Positions 1 through 13,600 of a stretch of 55,008 nucleotides of DNA are shown here, in pieces. Source of the stretch: Rhypophila decipiens (lineage: Eukaryota > Ascomycota > Sordariomycetes > Sordariales > Naviculisporaceae); the NCBI GenBank assembly GCA_033297075.1, contig MU858275.1, positions 1 to 55,008 on the forward strand, read 5' to 3'. Position 1 is the first letter of the stretch. Every line of letters begins with the position of its first letter. The translations under genes and the position numbers were made by a program. The notes under the pieces were generated by a model that was given only the letters and a program-made list of their open reading frames with translations, was not told where the DNA came from and did not search any database.

Positions 1-2126
1 ACACAGCACATTCTTCCTTTCTTTCTCTCTCTCTTTAGTCTAGAATCTTCGTCCATAGTGCCTAATGAGATGAGTTCCGCCGTCTCCCAGCTAGGTCGTG
101 ACACAGGCCTTGTCGAACTTAATAAAAACGGTACAAGTAATATTCTCTCCTACACCGAGTGTTCATTAAATCTTGGGCTTAACCCTATAGCACCGACAGA
201 CTTGTATCTGAGTGAGAAACGATGGAAACAATATATCCAATCATGATATTGGGATTCGGAATTTGAGTGCATAGGCACACAATTCGAGCATCAGTGTTAT
301 CCAACCAAGTTGAAGGGTGAAGCGTCGAGCCAGACATGTTCAAACCATCTAAAGGGATTAAAACATCATGCAAGCTACCAAAACGCATTTGATCAAACCG
401 TTGGGACCACATTCTGTGATTCAAAACTTGGGTTAAATGTTGCTCTCGCAATTTGTTCTCCGCAACTCCCATCTGTCAACTTCTTTCAACACCGGGATGG
501 TGCCCGAACCCTCATGAAAGCTCACGCTGGGTAGGTTTTCTGGAGGCATCGGCCTGGACCATTCATCCCCGAGCTCCTTTCGCCTGAGAGGTTGTGATGG
601 CTGGCTCAACACTCTTTTCTTGTACTGCTGTCGCGGGCCCTTTGGTCAGGGTTGCGGACCCTCTTCGAGATGCCGTTCCTGCAGATCAATATGGACTCCG
701 TCACGAAATCCGCCATCATTCCAAGATCTTCACGACAGGAGCTAAGTAGAACCCTCTTCCTTTCTATCTCCTTGCCGGGACCAGTTGATCAGAAAGGATG
801 GGGGGGCTGGAGACACGAGCCGCGACCGTTTGCCAATACACTCTCCATCTCGACCTTCCTCGTCGCCCACAAAGCACTTATGACCCTCAAAGGCTTCCGG
901 GTTCGCATGTCTCCATCCCTTTAACACAAATGTACCAAGAGTCTCGATGACTGAGCAGCTGCTCATTAGGGTCAATCGCACTGTGTGGGGCTTCCATCTC
1001 ATTGCAGGCCTTAATTGGTCACGTATGACGACCCAAAAATGCACATTCGGTCAGGTGCCTGACCGTCGTGATAGGTTGTTTATTCCAGGGGCCTGAATGC
1101 CTTGAGGTCTTCGGTCCTAGGCAACCCAAACGCCAAATGCGGAAAATTCATGATGCTATTCCATAGGATGGACTGAACCCGACTCAAATCACAACGAGCA
1201 CACTTCATTAGGTCGCCCACCAAGTCAAAACGTACCTTCGCCAGCGACACGGAATTTGCCAAACGTTTATCCTCGGCTAGCAGAAATAAGGGTCAGTGGC
1301 TTTCCAGAACCCCTCCCATTTGGCTGAACGCCTCGTAACGGACCAGCCGGTTAGGGCAAGCCGAGAGACAGAATTTACAGCCACTGAGCCACATGCGATT
1401 CCATCGCGTCAGAGCAAGTACAGCTGACTGCAACGCAGCGACACACCGACAAGAGAGGAAAGGACAAAAAGAAACACGCTTTCATTATCGAAAATACCAG
1501 GAATCTCTCGACAGCAACCGACCGTTGGCCTTAAAGGAATATCCAGACTCTTCTTACGGTTAGATTGGGTTGGGTTAGGCTTCCTGCAGGGCGACAGCAC
1601 AATACAGGTCTATGGGAGTCGGGGCATCGGTCTCGTCATATACCACGGGCAAAGCATGTATGTACATCTGAGCTGCTGACCGGTATTCCCCTCCACCATT
1701 AATCGTTCGTTTCTTGGCACCGTTCCAGCCACACACAGGTCTGGAAGCGTTCCACAGGGCACACTGTGCAGTTCCACCGTCCAGTCCACGGGTACCTATT
1801 GACACCACACTGCCGTCCAAACACCACCACTCGGCCATCCTCTGCCCGTACCTTCCGACCAGGCGCAGGACTAGCAGACCGGCTTCCACCTGACAGGTAA
1901 GCTGCAGGCAGGTGCAGGAGCGGAAGAGGAGGCTCAAAACAGCCGATGGGGTGCCCTTGACTGCTTCCCTTCTTCACCACCAAAGACGTAATCGACGTAA
2001 CCCTGTCGAGTTCGTCGACGGCAATCATTCAGATTAAGTTGCAGTTGGATCAGCTTACGACAACAGACTCTCTTCTCCGACGCATACCCGCACCTGTGCC
2101 TCGTCCCCACTCCACATGCTCCAGCC
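1..2126. other. Gene-free left edge and upstream region of the E2-like gene
   Basis: I found no convincing coding region here. The open frames on both strands are short, unrelated to any family I recognise, and show no splice structure joining them into a longer protein. The right-hand part presumably carries the promoter and 5' UTR of the E2-like gene starting at 2127. No RNA gene, long repeat or mobile element was recognised. Confidence 0.5.
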
Positions 2127-4866
2127 ATGAAGTCCATGAAGGCAAAGATTAACAAAATACGAGATAGGATAGACATGAGATTCCAAATGGCCAAGCGTCG
2201 TTACTCAGATGAAGAAGGGGAGGTTCAGAACTCGCAGTCGAAGCAGGCTCGGGTTGGCAAGACCTCCAAGACTCCTGCAGCAGCAGCAGCAGCTCAGACT
2301 GCGCAAAGTTCCATGGCAAAAGGTTAACATGCAGCGCCACACCCACAATTTAAACTTTTTCAGGGTTGGAATCTAATATTCTGCAGGTGCATCCTCTTCA
2401 TCTCGGTGTGAGCAGCCCGACCCCGGCTCAAGCATAGACAATCCAATCGACTTGACGGAATCGTGTGCCTCGGACAAGGACCCCCTCTCCCTCCACGCCC
2501 ACTGCTCGCCGACCATGACGGAGCCCAACATAGCACATGGGCTCAAGCCCCTGCTGGAGGATGGCTTTGATCCGCAGTGGGCATTTCCAGACACCACCAT
2601 CAAAGACATCAGCCCGCGCGAGATGCTCCAAGCCCATGGCAGGAGGATGACGTCCGTCAAATGCAGGACTTGCACATCTGGGTCTCTGACGGGACCTTCC
2701 ATCGTCGCCAAACGCTTTGAAAGGACAGTACCAGGTTCGGCGTCAGGTACCGCGGCGGACTGTAGTGGGTGCCGCATACGTTTCTGCTCTGAATGTGGAA
2801 ATTATGCCAAATATTTCTCCGAACCAGTCATCACGACGATTCATCCTGAGTGCTACAGGGAAGTTCGGTTGAGATTTATCTTCTGCTTGCTTTGCGGGCC
2901 ATACTCTGAAACACCATCAACTTTTCAATCCAAAAAGAAGCTCACCTTGCGCCAATATATCGAGCATACGAAGCAAAAGGTCACTGGCAAGTCGAAACTC
3001 GAAGCAGAACAATCTATTCCCAAGCAAGGCAACACATCATCCCAGAACTCCCCCAAGGCTCCGAGCCATTCATCAGCCTTCGCTAAGGGCACCGGCTATG
3101 GCCATCAACCTGTTGAGAATCCTTTGCGAAAGGCAGTTGGTTCCAAGCCCAACACAAATTCAACCTATGGCATTCCAAATAAGCAGCTTGAGGCCCATTT
3201 CAAGGCACTGGCGGCTTTGCTGCCCAATGAGAAAGCTACAACTGAGTACGATAGAGGCGAAGGGCGACACGACCTCCTAACAGCCATGATCTCGAGGAGC
3301 CCGCTTATCTTTGCTGCACTCGAGCTGCTACGAAACGACTCCATGGAAGAGATAGCTGGGAAGGCGAGGCTCTATAATGCCCTGCTCGATTTTCTCGAGG
3401 CGGTGACTCGTCATGAAGACACGCGTTGGAGTCTTCTCGTCGCCCAGAGACTGTATCCCCTGGATCAGCAACTCGCCGCTGTTACCTTTTGCGAGGCCGC
3501 GCAAGACGTTTCAGCCCTTGAAACAACCAGCTCAGTGGCATTAACTCTGGAGAAGCTGAGCAGATCTTGCCAGTTCTTTCAATCAAAAGCCTCGATCCAC
3601 ACCCGAGAACTCCGAGAAGACCAGGGGTTGAAATTAGCCCGTCGCATCTGTGCTCTTGCAGACTCTCTGACGGTAATCCGCAAGAAGGCGGAGCCGCAAC
3701 GTAACCGCCAGGCCGCCATTTACCTATCATCATCCGGATCGGCGGCAGCCCAAATCAGCGCTGCGCGCTTTGGTGAAGAGCAGCGCAGCCAAGAGCGCGA
3801 GTGGCTCGCCAAAGACGCAGCAGCATGGCATGCTGAGCACCGTGTCGAGGAGATCCCCGACGACGAGTTCTGGCCGACCTTTGACTATGAAAAAGAAGCC
3901 AAGAGCTTGAGCGAAGGATCCGTGTGCAAAGGGCGCATGAAGAAGTTGATCACCCAGCTCTCGTCCCTAAGGAACAGCCTACCAGAGGGCATCTACGTCC
4001 GACATGCGTCGTCTCGTCTCGACGTCATGAAGGTCCTTTTTGTCGGACCGTCCGGCACTCCGTACGAAGGCGGTTTATTTGAATTCGACCTGTTCTGCGG
4101 AGCCAACTTCCCCGACAAACCCCCCCAAATGCAGCTCCGCACCACTGGCGGGGGCAAAGTACGCTTCAATCCGAATCTGTACGCCTGCGGGAAGGTCTGC
4201 TTGTCGCTCTTGGGCACATGGAGTCAAGGACAGGAATGGATCCCTGGCCAGTCCAGTCTCGAGCAGCTTCTGGTCTCGATCCAGGCCATGATATTCTGCG
4301 AGCAGCCCTGGTACAACGAACCCGGGTACGAACAGCGCCCTGACCAGGCACGGTCAGATAACTACAACCGGAGCATCCAGATATACACGGTCCGGTATGC
4401 CATGATGCACTGGCTCTGTGAACGTCTGTGCCAGGAGCAGCCTGCGCCGCCTACGAGAGAAAACAACGACAACGACGACCCCTTCACCACCGACCCGTCC
4501 AAGCCACCACCGACAGCAGGGAAGAGCTCAGCCACACCATTCATGAATGCCGTGGTGGGCCTGGTCAATGACCCGCATGCGATGCTCGCAGAATATGGCC
4601 ACCTAATACCGACTGAGCTGCTACCAACACCACTAGCCGCGGCAGTAACCAAGGCTGTGTGCAAAGAACCCAAACCCATCAAGACTGGGTGCAAGGAAGA
4701 TGACAAGATCTGGGGCCCGGTTATCCGGCACCATTTTGCTTCCCGAGGAGGCGCCATCCTGGAACAGGTCGTGAAGTGGGAGAAGATGTGGAGGCCGGGC
4801 TCTGGGGGATTCGGCTATTCCTCGGAGTTGCGGGTGGTTCTGCGTGCTGGGAAGTTTATCGAGTAG
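2127..4866 (+). CDS. UBC-domain (E2-like) ubiquitin-conjugating protein, large type
   Basis: Predicted 891-aa protein in two exons, 2127-2322 and 2387-4866. The 64-nt intron has donor GTTAAC and acceptor CTGCAG, and it joins a lysine-rich N-terminus to the long exon in frame. A cysteine-rich stretch early in exon 2 (CRTC, then CSGC and CSEC) looks zinc-binding. Residues about 583-745 form a UBC fold: the strand and loop GLFEFDLFCGANFPDKPP, the FNPNLY segment, and the active-site context GKVCLSLLGTW with Cys at about 670. This spacing resembles the large E2/E3 hybrids of the UBE2O/BIRC6 class more than small canonical E2s. The expected role is transfer of ubiquitin from an E1-charged thioester to substrates, perhaps without a separate E3. 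The start is uncertain: an in-frame Met 20 residues further on (MAKRRYSDEE) is also plausible. An Ala run is coded by a short GCA repeat near 2277. The family call is firm, the exact substrate role unknown. Confidence 0.85.
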
Positions 4867-6614
4867 AGGGATGATGGATTTAGTATACTACTTAGATGGT
4901 GACATGGTCAGATAGTCAAAGGGGGGTATGACTTGCAAATATCTGACGAGATATTAACTACTTATGCAATATCTCGGCCATTTTGGGAGACAGTGGCAGA
5001 GAGATAAGGGCCCAGAAGATGAAAGAATCATGATTTATGCCATATGGGGGTCATTTTGGGGAGTTATAACCTAGTATCAAGTTTACCAGCTGTAGTAGGG
5101 GAGTTACACTAGTATTGCTTTATACAGTCAGCCAATCGAGCATCATTTCCTTAGTACATATTTGTAGTGATACTTGTGTGCTTTAATGCCCTGTTATATG
5201 CCCTGATGAGAATTTTCAGATACTTTCTTTGAATCTTTCTTGGTACGCAACGCCTTGGCTCCCCTCGGTTTTGTCTGGGCGTTGGCTTCTATTCTAATTT
5301 CTAATTATGCCTCCAGCGCCCGGTCCTCTGATCGTTTTCGAGTTATCGGTCGGTGACTCTCGCCGATACCGTCATTTGATGTTAAATTCGGCGGTGACAT
5401 ATTAGTTTTTGTATGGGTAATACTTTCTCCTGGCGTTGGTGTCTAGGGCCATATTTGGTTTAACCTTTCTTTTCCAGCCACTTCACAACGCAACACCTTG
5501 TTCTCAGTATCCCGAGGGAAGATTTTTAATCGTTATATGCGTCACTTTGCTTCGTGCGTGGGTTGATAAGACTCTTGAACACTTGATACATATTCACACC
5601 ATGTCTTGAGTGATCTTTCATAATGCCTGAGGAGTTCTTCATCTGAACGCGTTGATCGGGTTTTTTTCTTTTCGTAATAATTCTTAACCTTTTCTCGTTT
5701 AGTCTATAATGTCGACTCTGACAGATTCCAGGTAGGTTATTTTTCATAAGTACCAGGCCATGAGACCCAGGAGACGCGATAATCAGACAATTGATATATG
5801 GTCAAATGTGAGTTGATCAGATTGTGGGATGAGATAAAAGTTCAAAGTAAAGCTCTACATTATCCGAACATCCTAACCCTGTTTTGAGGAATGACAAGAA
5901 AATCCATGCTAGTAGCCTACGATAAGTTCCAAGTCTAGTCTTTTCTAATCCCCTGGTTTTCTTCAACCGGCGAAAGAATAAACATACGTTGGCAGAAAGT
6001 GAAGTATCTGGCGCTTACTGAATTTGTTTATAATTATACATTTTAATAAGCGAAATCATTGGGTAGACTGTGCTTTAGATAATATATCAGAGTATGTACT
6101 ACTATAGCTTCACAACCTCAATACACGGTCTCATTCAGAATTTCAGATTGCAAGTCAACGTCAAGAGACTTGACTTGGATGGTGAGCACATACTCATATA
6201 TCATACATGTGTTGTGAGCGAGTAAAACAACGGATACCATGTATAAAGGTGTAATGTGGTCTGTTCAGCATCAGCTTGTTTGTTATTCATGTGTGAATAA
6301 AATCATCACGTTTAGGTATGATCTTGTTCGTTATTTGTTTTGACCCCTTTTCTTCTGTGGGCCCCAAGACCGTTTTATGGGTACCATGTAGTGGATTTGT
6401 TGTCACCACAAATATCAAGCTGCATTCTATCCATTGCCTCTCCTGCGCTCTCGGAAGTGTATGTAGGCTGTCTATCGTTTTCACAAACCTGAACGAAAAT
6501 ATAGACATCTCTTCTTGTTATCTTACCAACCAGAGTCACTTCATATGCACCATATCAGTATCCTCCTGATCGACCATCCTCCTCGTCCACCCCTTCCCAA
6601 TACCTTGTGATAAA
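4867..6614. other. Intergenic region between the E2-like gene and ccl1
   Basis: About 1.75 kb, AT-richer than its surroundings, lying between two convergent gene ends. It holds the 3' UTRs of both genes. I see no ORF with family resemblance, no RNA gene and no clear repeat. Confidence 0.5.
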
Positions 6615-8099
6615 TCACAAAGCCCCCCCAAAAGGATCCTCCAACTTGACCTGGCCAACTTTACGCCTCTTAGTCGCCGCTGGTCCAGACAAGTCTCCCC
6701 CAAAAACAGCAGCATCATCATCAACAGATTTCCTGCCGCCCCCACCGGCCCCTTCATCATCAGAATCCGCCTTCTTGGCCGCCTGTTCCCGTGTCTGCCT
6801 CTGCAACTCGACCAAATTCCACCGGTCCGGATCATGGCACTTGTTAAGCTTTTTCCGTAGCGGTAGGATATGCGCCTTGTACATTTTTCTCTGTGTATCG
6901 CAACATAGCAGGTTAGCCCGGACCTGCCAAACAAGAATGAATGAAATGGGGGTCCTACATCAGCCCAGTGTTCCCTCCGTTCAGGCAACTCCTTGTGCAG
7001 CAGATCTCTACATGCTTCCACGGTGCCAAGCACTCGATCCCTGATGTACGAACCGACAATGGTAGCTTGATCTTCTGTGGGCGGTTTGCTGCGCTGTCCA
7101 TCTCCGCCACTTGTTCCCGACGCGGCGGGTGTGTTGGCTTCGCTCTCCGTTTGCGGTTGGACATAATGAAATGTCGCTTGGATGAGCCGTTCCGCGAGCC
7201 CACGATCGGCCAGCGATAACGCTGCCATCATGATCTGGCTGGGTGTGTAGTGGAAGTAGGCGTCCGTCATGAGGGGGCTGAAGCGCAGGATCTGGCGCGC
7301 TCGTCGTTCTGCGTCGTCGATTCGTTTGCTCTGTTCCCGTCGCACATCTGTTAGCTTGAACTTCCGATAATAAGGAGGAGCAGAGAACAGCATACATCGA
7401 TATCCCCCAAACTCCTCAGCTCCATGGCCGCGCCCCTTAGTGCGCGGAACGGATGCTTGACGTCGATAGAGAACCTAACTCCACGAAAGAGCAGAAACTC
7501 TCCAGCAAGGATCTCCTCGGGGTGTTCGCGTTGGAAGGTCTTTAAAAAGCTGTCACCATCCCCACGTCAGTTAACCTATTTCCGCTTCAAATCCTTAGTA
7601 CCCAGAGGGTAGCAGTAACATACTCTGATATCCTCGGAAAAGCCCCCTCAGCTTTACACCCAAAAAACAGCGCAACGATCAACATCTCCTGCGGCGGGTA
7701 GGTCATGATGCTATTCGTAATATAAAACCGTCGAAACAGCACCGCAGCAGTGGCTTTAATCTCGTCGCTAAATTCCGCATGATCCCCCGCGCGCAACAGT
7801 TCCGAGACGTAAAACGTCACCAGAGTGGACTCCTCCGCGGCTGTCAGGAATTCTGGCAACGATGGGCTGCTGCCCTCGGGATCGGGTGTATTCGCGTTGG
7901 ATGCATTGTTCGAGGGCGGTAACGAGGTTGCCCCGGACGGGGCGCCAGTGCCGGATACGAGTCTTTCGGAGAGGCGCTCGGAGATACTGCTCACTGCTTT
8001 GGCGTTGGTGTCTTCGCGCAGGGCTGCTAGCTGCGAGTGTGAAAAGGACCATTGCTTGAATTGCGAGGATTCGCGGTATCGCGCGTCTTCCGTTGCCAT
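6615..8099 (-). CDS. ccl1: Cyclin H / Ccl1, TFIIH-associated cyclin
   Basis: Predicted 433-aa cyclin in four exons: 8099-7624, 7549-7396, about 7354-6959 and 6890-6615. The N-terminus (SSQFKQWSFSHSQLAALRE) is the typical cyclin H opening, in which the protein contacts its kinase. The first cyclin fold carries AAVLFRRFYITNSIM and FFGCKAEG. The second lies around VLRFSPLMTDAYFHYTPSQI and ALSLADRGLAE, and the C-terminal helix contains DPDRWNLVELQRQ. The protein should pair with the Cdk7/Kin28 kinase in TFIIH, phosphorylating the RNA polymerase II C-terminal domain and activating cell-cycle kinases in the nucleus. Intron 2 is problematic: only a 41-nt intron ending in TTCAAG keeps the frame, while the better-looking acceptor CTAACAG at 48 nt breaks it. 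The tail is acidic, Gly-rich and basic (TKRRKVGQVK), plausibly nuclear-localising. Identity is firm, the intron 2 boundary is not. Confidence 0.88.
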
Positions 8100-9179
8100 G
8101 GTGTGTGCACAACTGGCCGCGATTTGACAGCTAGCCGGCCTAGCCTGCCGTATTGCTTTGCGTCGTGACTCGAGAGGTGGACCGACGCACGCGAGTTAGC
8201 TAGTTGGTTGCCGGGGTTGACGAATGGGTCGGGCGAGGCTCGTTGAGTCCCTCGTCGTGGTGAAAGCTGGATCGGCAGCTCTTGGATCGTCGCGGGAGTT
8301 TGTGGCAATGACAGAAGGAATCTATGAATAGTGATTCTCTATTTTTGTGATTTATTGGTGGCTGGCGGCTTGATCAAATCTGTTGTGTTGCTAGATTTGT
8401 CGGTGTGATGGTTGATGGCTGGCAAACCTTTTGAGTCTGCAATTTGACAAGCTCAAGATCGCAAAGACGTCAGGGAGAGAGGCAGGGCCAAGCGCAGTGG
8501 GGTCCTGCAGGTGCTGACAGGGATGATTTAGCGTTGTGTGGGGGTGGACCCGAAGCCAAGGGCCGTGTAAGTCACCGGCACAACCCGTGTCTTCTCCTCA
8601 CCAACGGAAGATTCAAGTCTGAACAAACTTACAGTTCTATCACAAAGTCAATACAGATTGCGTATTTTCTCTAGAAAGTTATATGAATTAATTTCGGTAT
8701 TTAGACCTAATTCTACTTGATGTTTCTTGACTCCCTTCAGGAGAAAAATGACAAACTGAACCAGTCCACTAAAGAAGCAACGAGAAAACAACCTGCTACC
8801 TGTAGAACACCCAGTTTATTTTCATAGAATAGGGAAGCACGCCGTCTTCGGAACTATGAATACCAACGCCCCAGAAACCATAAAGCAATGGATCCAGTCC
8901 AGAAACACGCCAAGCAACAAAAGATAGTCTCAGACGTGAACACCAAGCGCCATATTATCACCGCTAGTTTTCCAGACAACGCCGAATTACAATACCATCA
9001 AGTGATTCCTCCCAATGAGTGTCTTGTCATGAAAGATGCAGGAACAGAGAAAGGAAAAAGAATATAGCCCAGACACACGTTGACCCTCCTGTTACCGGGT
9101 CCAGAACTGCCACGCCAACCGTAAATACAAGGCACCACTGTCACACCAGTGGCGACACCTATTAGAGGGTAGTCGACCT
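8100..9179. other. Intergenic region upstream of ccl1
   Basis: About 1.08 kb holding the ccl1 promoter on the left and the 3' UTR of the BAR-domain gene on the right. No coding region, RNA gene or obvious repeat was recognised. Confidence 0.5.
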
Positions 9180-10627
9180 CTAGTATCCAACCTCTCGGCG
9201 GGCGGGCACCGGAGGTGGTGGCTTCTTGGATCGGCTGGGGGGCGGCGGGGGTGGAGCTTTGCGGAAGCCATTTCCAGTCGACCCGGCACTACTGTATGTC
9301 CGGCTCAGACTGCCAATACTAGTTGCAGGACTGGTGCTGCGATAGTCTGGGCTGCCACTGTCGCTTGTGCTCTCATCGTCACCGAAAACGTCGTCCCTGT
9401 CCCGGCTGGTCACGATCTTGTTGACAGGTCTCAGCTGTCCACGCAAGCCCCCAACGTTCGAAATGTGCTGGTTGACGGCATAAGTCGAGCTAGCTGCAGA
9501 AGTCGTCGCCGAGATACTGCCGGATCTGACACGCTCGCGGTCCAGGCTCGCTCCTCCCTGGAAAGTACTGGCTCTTCCGATCATGGAGCGAGGCGGGCTA
9601 TCGCCTTGCTGGTGCTGTGGCTGCATACCCAGGACGGGACGGGTGGTGGCGCTGCGAATCGGCATGCGGACTGGTGGGGCCTCCGACTCTTCATCGGCCT
9701 CGTAAATGTTGTGGTGGCTGTTGGTGCGTGAGATGCTCTGTGCAGTGCTCGAACGGCTCCTACCCGTCGGGCGGCGCTCAACAACAGAGCCGTAGCTACC
9801 GTGGCCGCTAGACACACCTGAGGCAGCCCAGCTCTTGCGGACTCTTCTCAATTCCTCGGCGCATCGCTCATGGTAGTCAAGTTCGGCGTCTAGGAAGCTG
9901 GTGAGATCCCGCACGTTATCGACCTCTGCGTCTCTGATATCCTGCATCCGGCGGACAACATCTTCAGACGACTCCTCGTACTTGGCTTTGGCGGCTCGCT
10001 GCTCTTCCTCGATACGGAAATCGTCGCGTCTCGCCTTCTGCATCTTGGTGATGCTTGCATCGTATGCCAATCGGCGGTTCTCGAGCTTCTTGCGGGCAGC
10101 CTGAGCAAGCTTGGTTAGTCCGCGGGCTTAAGTAGGAACATTGGAGTCTGTGACTTACTTGGTACTCCTTCATCATGGCCAACGACCGATCGAGAGACTC
10201 GAGCCATGTGGTGGTGGCCTCGCTCACAAAGTTGTCTTGGATTGCCGCTACCCTCTCGTTTCCACGACCCAACGCTATCAGGCAGTTTCCGAACTCGGAA
10301 TCTGGTGCGAACTCCTCGCCGTGGCTGATCATGGTGTTGCCCAGGAAGGCAGTAGGAATCTTCTTTTCCCTGTCCTCGGAACCCTCGCAACGACGACCGA
10401 TCCATTTGACGTAGACACTCATGGATTTCTGGAGCCGCTCCATACCTTGGACATGTCAGCCAATGGACATGGCAACGGTAGTAGTGTGGTTAAAACTTAC
10501 CCTCAAATCGCAAAGCCATCTCGGTCTCCAGATTCTTGAAGTCGTCCGACATTGTCGTCTTGGCCTCGGACCCCATCTTCTCACCCGCCCACTGGAAGGC
10601 GCGGTCGAATTTCTTGGTGATATTCAT
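9180..10627 (-). CDS. BAR-domain protein with proline-rich C-terminus
   Basis: Predicted 444-aa protein in three exons: 10627-10501, 10445-10159 and 10100-9180, with introns of 55 and 58 nt. The second intron has a clear CTAAC branch site. The N-terminus begins MNITKKFDRAFQWAGEKMG. Residues about 1-240 are a helical BAR domain (MALRFEGMERLQKSM, SEFGNCLIALGRGNERVA, FLDAELDYHERCAEELRRV) that should dimerise into a curved, membrane-bending scaffold of the endophilin/amphiphysin type. The C-terminal half is Ser/Arg-rich and disordered. It ends in two proline tracts with basic residues (RKAPPPPPPSRSKKPPPP), typical SH3 ligands; no SH3 domain of its own is present. The likely role is endocytosis or cortical actin and membrane remodelling in the cytosol. 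It lies 4.3 kb from a second BAR gene (Rvs161-like) on the same strand, suggesting the two could act together. Confidence 0.85.
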
Positions 10628-13600
10628 CTTGGTGTTGACTTGTGACAATTTTTCGTTGTGATCGGTTGAAAAAGTCGATGACAAGCTCTGCCCAACCTGG
10701 AGCGGGTTGCTGCAGTTTTGACGTGTGGTGGTTGGCGTAATTAGTGTGGTTGGTCGAAGGGAGGTTGGTAGCACCTCGGGTGTGATGATGGAAATGAGCG
10801 TAACACGAAGTCAATAAGTCCGTGTTAGTTACCGGGATACGGGTGTTATGTGATCCTGGACACGGCCTGCGTAAAAGTTGATGCAACGAGAGGAGGAAGA
10901 AAACGAGATCAAGAGGCACGAAACGAAGGTAGAGGTGGACACGCCAGAATATGTAGTGGAAAGACAAGTCGAAAGGTGCTCAACGCATTGTACCTGGTGG
11001 CAACAATGGCCGAGTGGATAGGTCTGTCTTGTGTCGATGGGCGAAACTCGTCAAAACGGTTGAATTGAGAAATCCCAGTTCCTGATTGACCGGCAGGGGA
11101 ACCTGGCCAGGGGGGCAGGGGAAGTGACAGGGGTGTGATATGCGGATCACCAGGGTCCACTCTTCAGGCTGGGCAGCCGAGAGCCAGTCATTTTCTGACG
11201 TCCCCACGTTGTTTTGGAATGCTTGAAGAGCGCTAGCATCCAGTGCTAAGGAAGGAAGGGGCCAGAGGGGGTCTGGACAATGCCCACTAAACGCACTAAC
11301 AATGGGGGTGTCTGTATAGCGGGGTTTGGTCCTCAATCACAGCTCCAGCAACCTCCATTCTAGCAGTGAATCATGATGGTGTAAATGGCGTGTCGGGAAA
11401 AGCAACCGGATCGATTCTTGTAGCGGAAGAGATGGAACGGAAAGTGGCAATGGGAACTTCTCCCTCCCAACCTTTCGGGCTGCCCATATGCAGTTATTGC
11501 TCGCCAAGGATTTCCAATAAGGAAGTTGCATCGTTCTCCCAGGAAAACGGACAAAGGTCGAGATGAACCAAACAACCGGCAATGAGGGGGTGATGCATAC
11601 AATATCGCCGTCAACCCCATTATCCATTGTCGTTGGCGACCTTCCCAGTCTAGAGGTATCGGTACACCTTCACATGGCTTTTCGTCCCCTCACACTACAT
11701 TGACTATAATAGCTTTCTACGGCATGTGGTCGGTCGTCCCGCGGCTAGAAGTGATTTTGTTTCGATCCCTCTCAAAGCGGAAGGCAACAGCGCTCGAGTA
11801 ACGTACCAAGACCCTCGGGCAAAGGCCACTACCGTAGGCGTAGACTGCTTCTTCTAACAACCAAGACCTCGTAAAACAAAAGGTCGATTTTTCTTCATTG
11901 TAGAAATTGCCATGAGCGAATCACACGTGGTGAAACGTTTCTTTCACTGGGCAATTGGCAAAGGTGAGAGCCGCAGGGTTACAGTGTGACTTTTGGGCCA
12001 CTCCCAACAAACCACTTCTAACCTCGGACAAGGCGCAGTCCCAGCTCTTTACTGATCTCTCGTTGTTTCGTTTCACTAGACGCGTATTTGAGTCCCAGGA
12101 TAAATGATTTGGCAACAGTTCGTCGCAACATGGTACAGCAGCGGTTCGGTGCACCAGGGTTGATCCTTATCTGTCTTGTGGCCATGATTGTATCCGTGTA
12201 CAATATCTCGGCTTGTACTTTACTCCTTTATTAATGTGTTTACTTTTCCCCCAGTGCAGCATGATCAACAGATCTCCCCAACGAGACAACAAAGCCACCC
12301 CCCTACCCGCAAACCCACCTTCTCAGGGTGGTATAGCCTGAATGCGACCTTATCACCCACCCGACGTTCCAGGCCCTCGCAGCAAAACGGCTGGTCGCGG
12401 GGCCGATGGTTGCTGTCCTGCATGTGTTTTTTTTCTTTATTTACTCTTTAAATACGAATATCACTCCTTCAAGAGTCTATACTACCACCCTCCATCGCTT
12501 TTGCGTCTTTTTCGAGTTCATGAACTTGGGGAAACCGGGCCGAACTTTGGCCGGATGGTGTGAGAGTGGAAATTCTCGTCAGAATCTACAGGTCTTGGGC
12601 TGCTCGCTACAATGCGAGCAAAAGATACCGTAAACAAAATCCTTGGCATACATATCTTGCCATCAACACAGCAGTCATGATTGCGCAAAATGTCTGTGAT
12701 TATTTCGACAGTGAGATTATCTGTGATACTGTTGCCGGGGCGCGGAATGCAGCTCCGGTTGTTACATTGACGCAATCACCAAAAGGAGCGTTGACGAACC
12801 ACGGCTGGACGTCAACGGGCCCGCTACCAATTATCTGCCCATCTTTATGGACTCGAGGAGAAAAGAAACAACTCACTCCAAATCACTGGCAAACTCGACC
12901 ACTCCCAAAACAGCTCATGAAAATCCGAACATGGTGTCCAATACAGGCCACACGATCCGCTGACCCGAGACGCTGACACCAGGAGCGTCGACGAGTCGGA
13001 GACCTTCCAGACCACAGCATCGGACCCGGACAGCGCCAGGAGCGCCAACCACTGAGAGACGAGTCCCTGGCCCAGCGCTACGAAACACCACCCCTAGTGG
13101 AGAAATTTAGTGGGGGTGGGGTGCTTTTCTGATGCGATCTGCCCACGTTTCAGCCTCAAAATAGCATTGCCAATCATCATGATGGACATTGAGAAATCCC
13201 ATCCTGGCACGCCTGGCTGGTTGTTAAACAAAAACTGAAGATCTTGAAAGCGAATCGCCGTTCGATATCATCGTTTTTCTCTTTGGTTCATTTCAACTCC
13301 AATTGCGCCACATGTGCAAGTGCTCGTAACGATTTCGCCTGCTTACTTCTTAACTCATAGAGTCATAGCATGATGAGCCTCCTTCCTTCATCCACAACTC
13401 ACAAAAATCCGCATAAAGCCCGCTCGGAAGCTCCGCCTTTAGGATCAAGGATCCACAAGACTCCAAAAGCCATTGACAGATGCCTTCGACCACGGGACCA
13501 TGCTTGAGTCGAACAAACACCCCTTATCCATATGCCCCTCCCGAACACGAGAGAGGCAAAACAATACGTAGTCAAAAATTGGGACGATTAATGGCGAATA

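Noticed and set aside
11007..11017. TGGCCGAGTGG, identical to a tRNA-Ser/Leu A box
   Set aside because: No B box of the GGTTCGAATCC type follows at proper distance, and the flanks do not pair into an acceptor stem.
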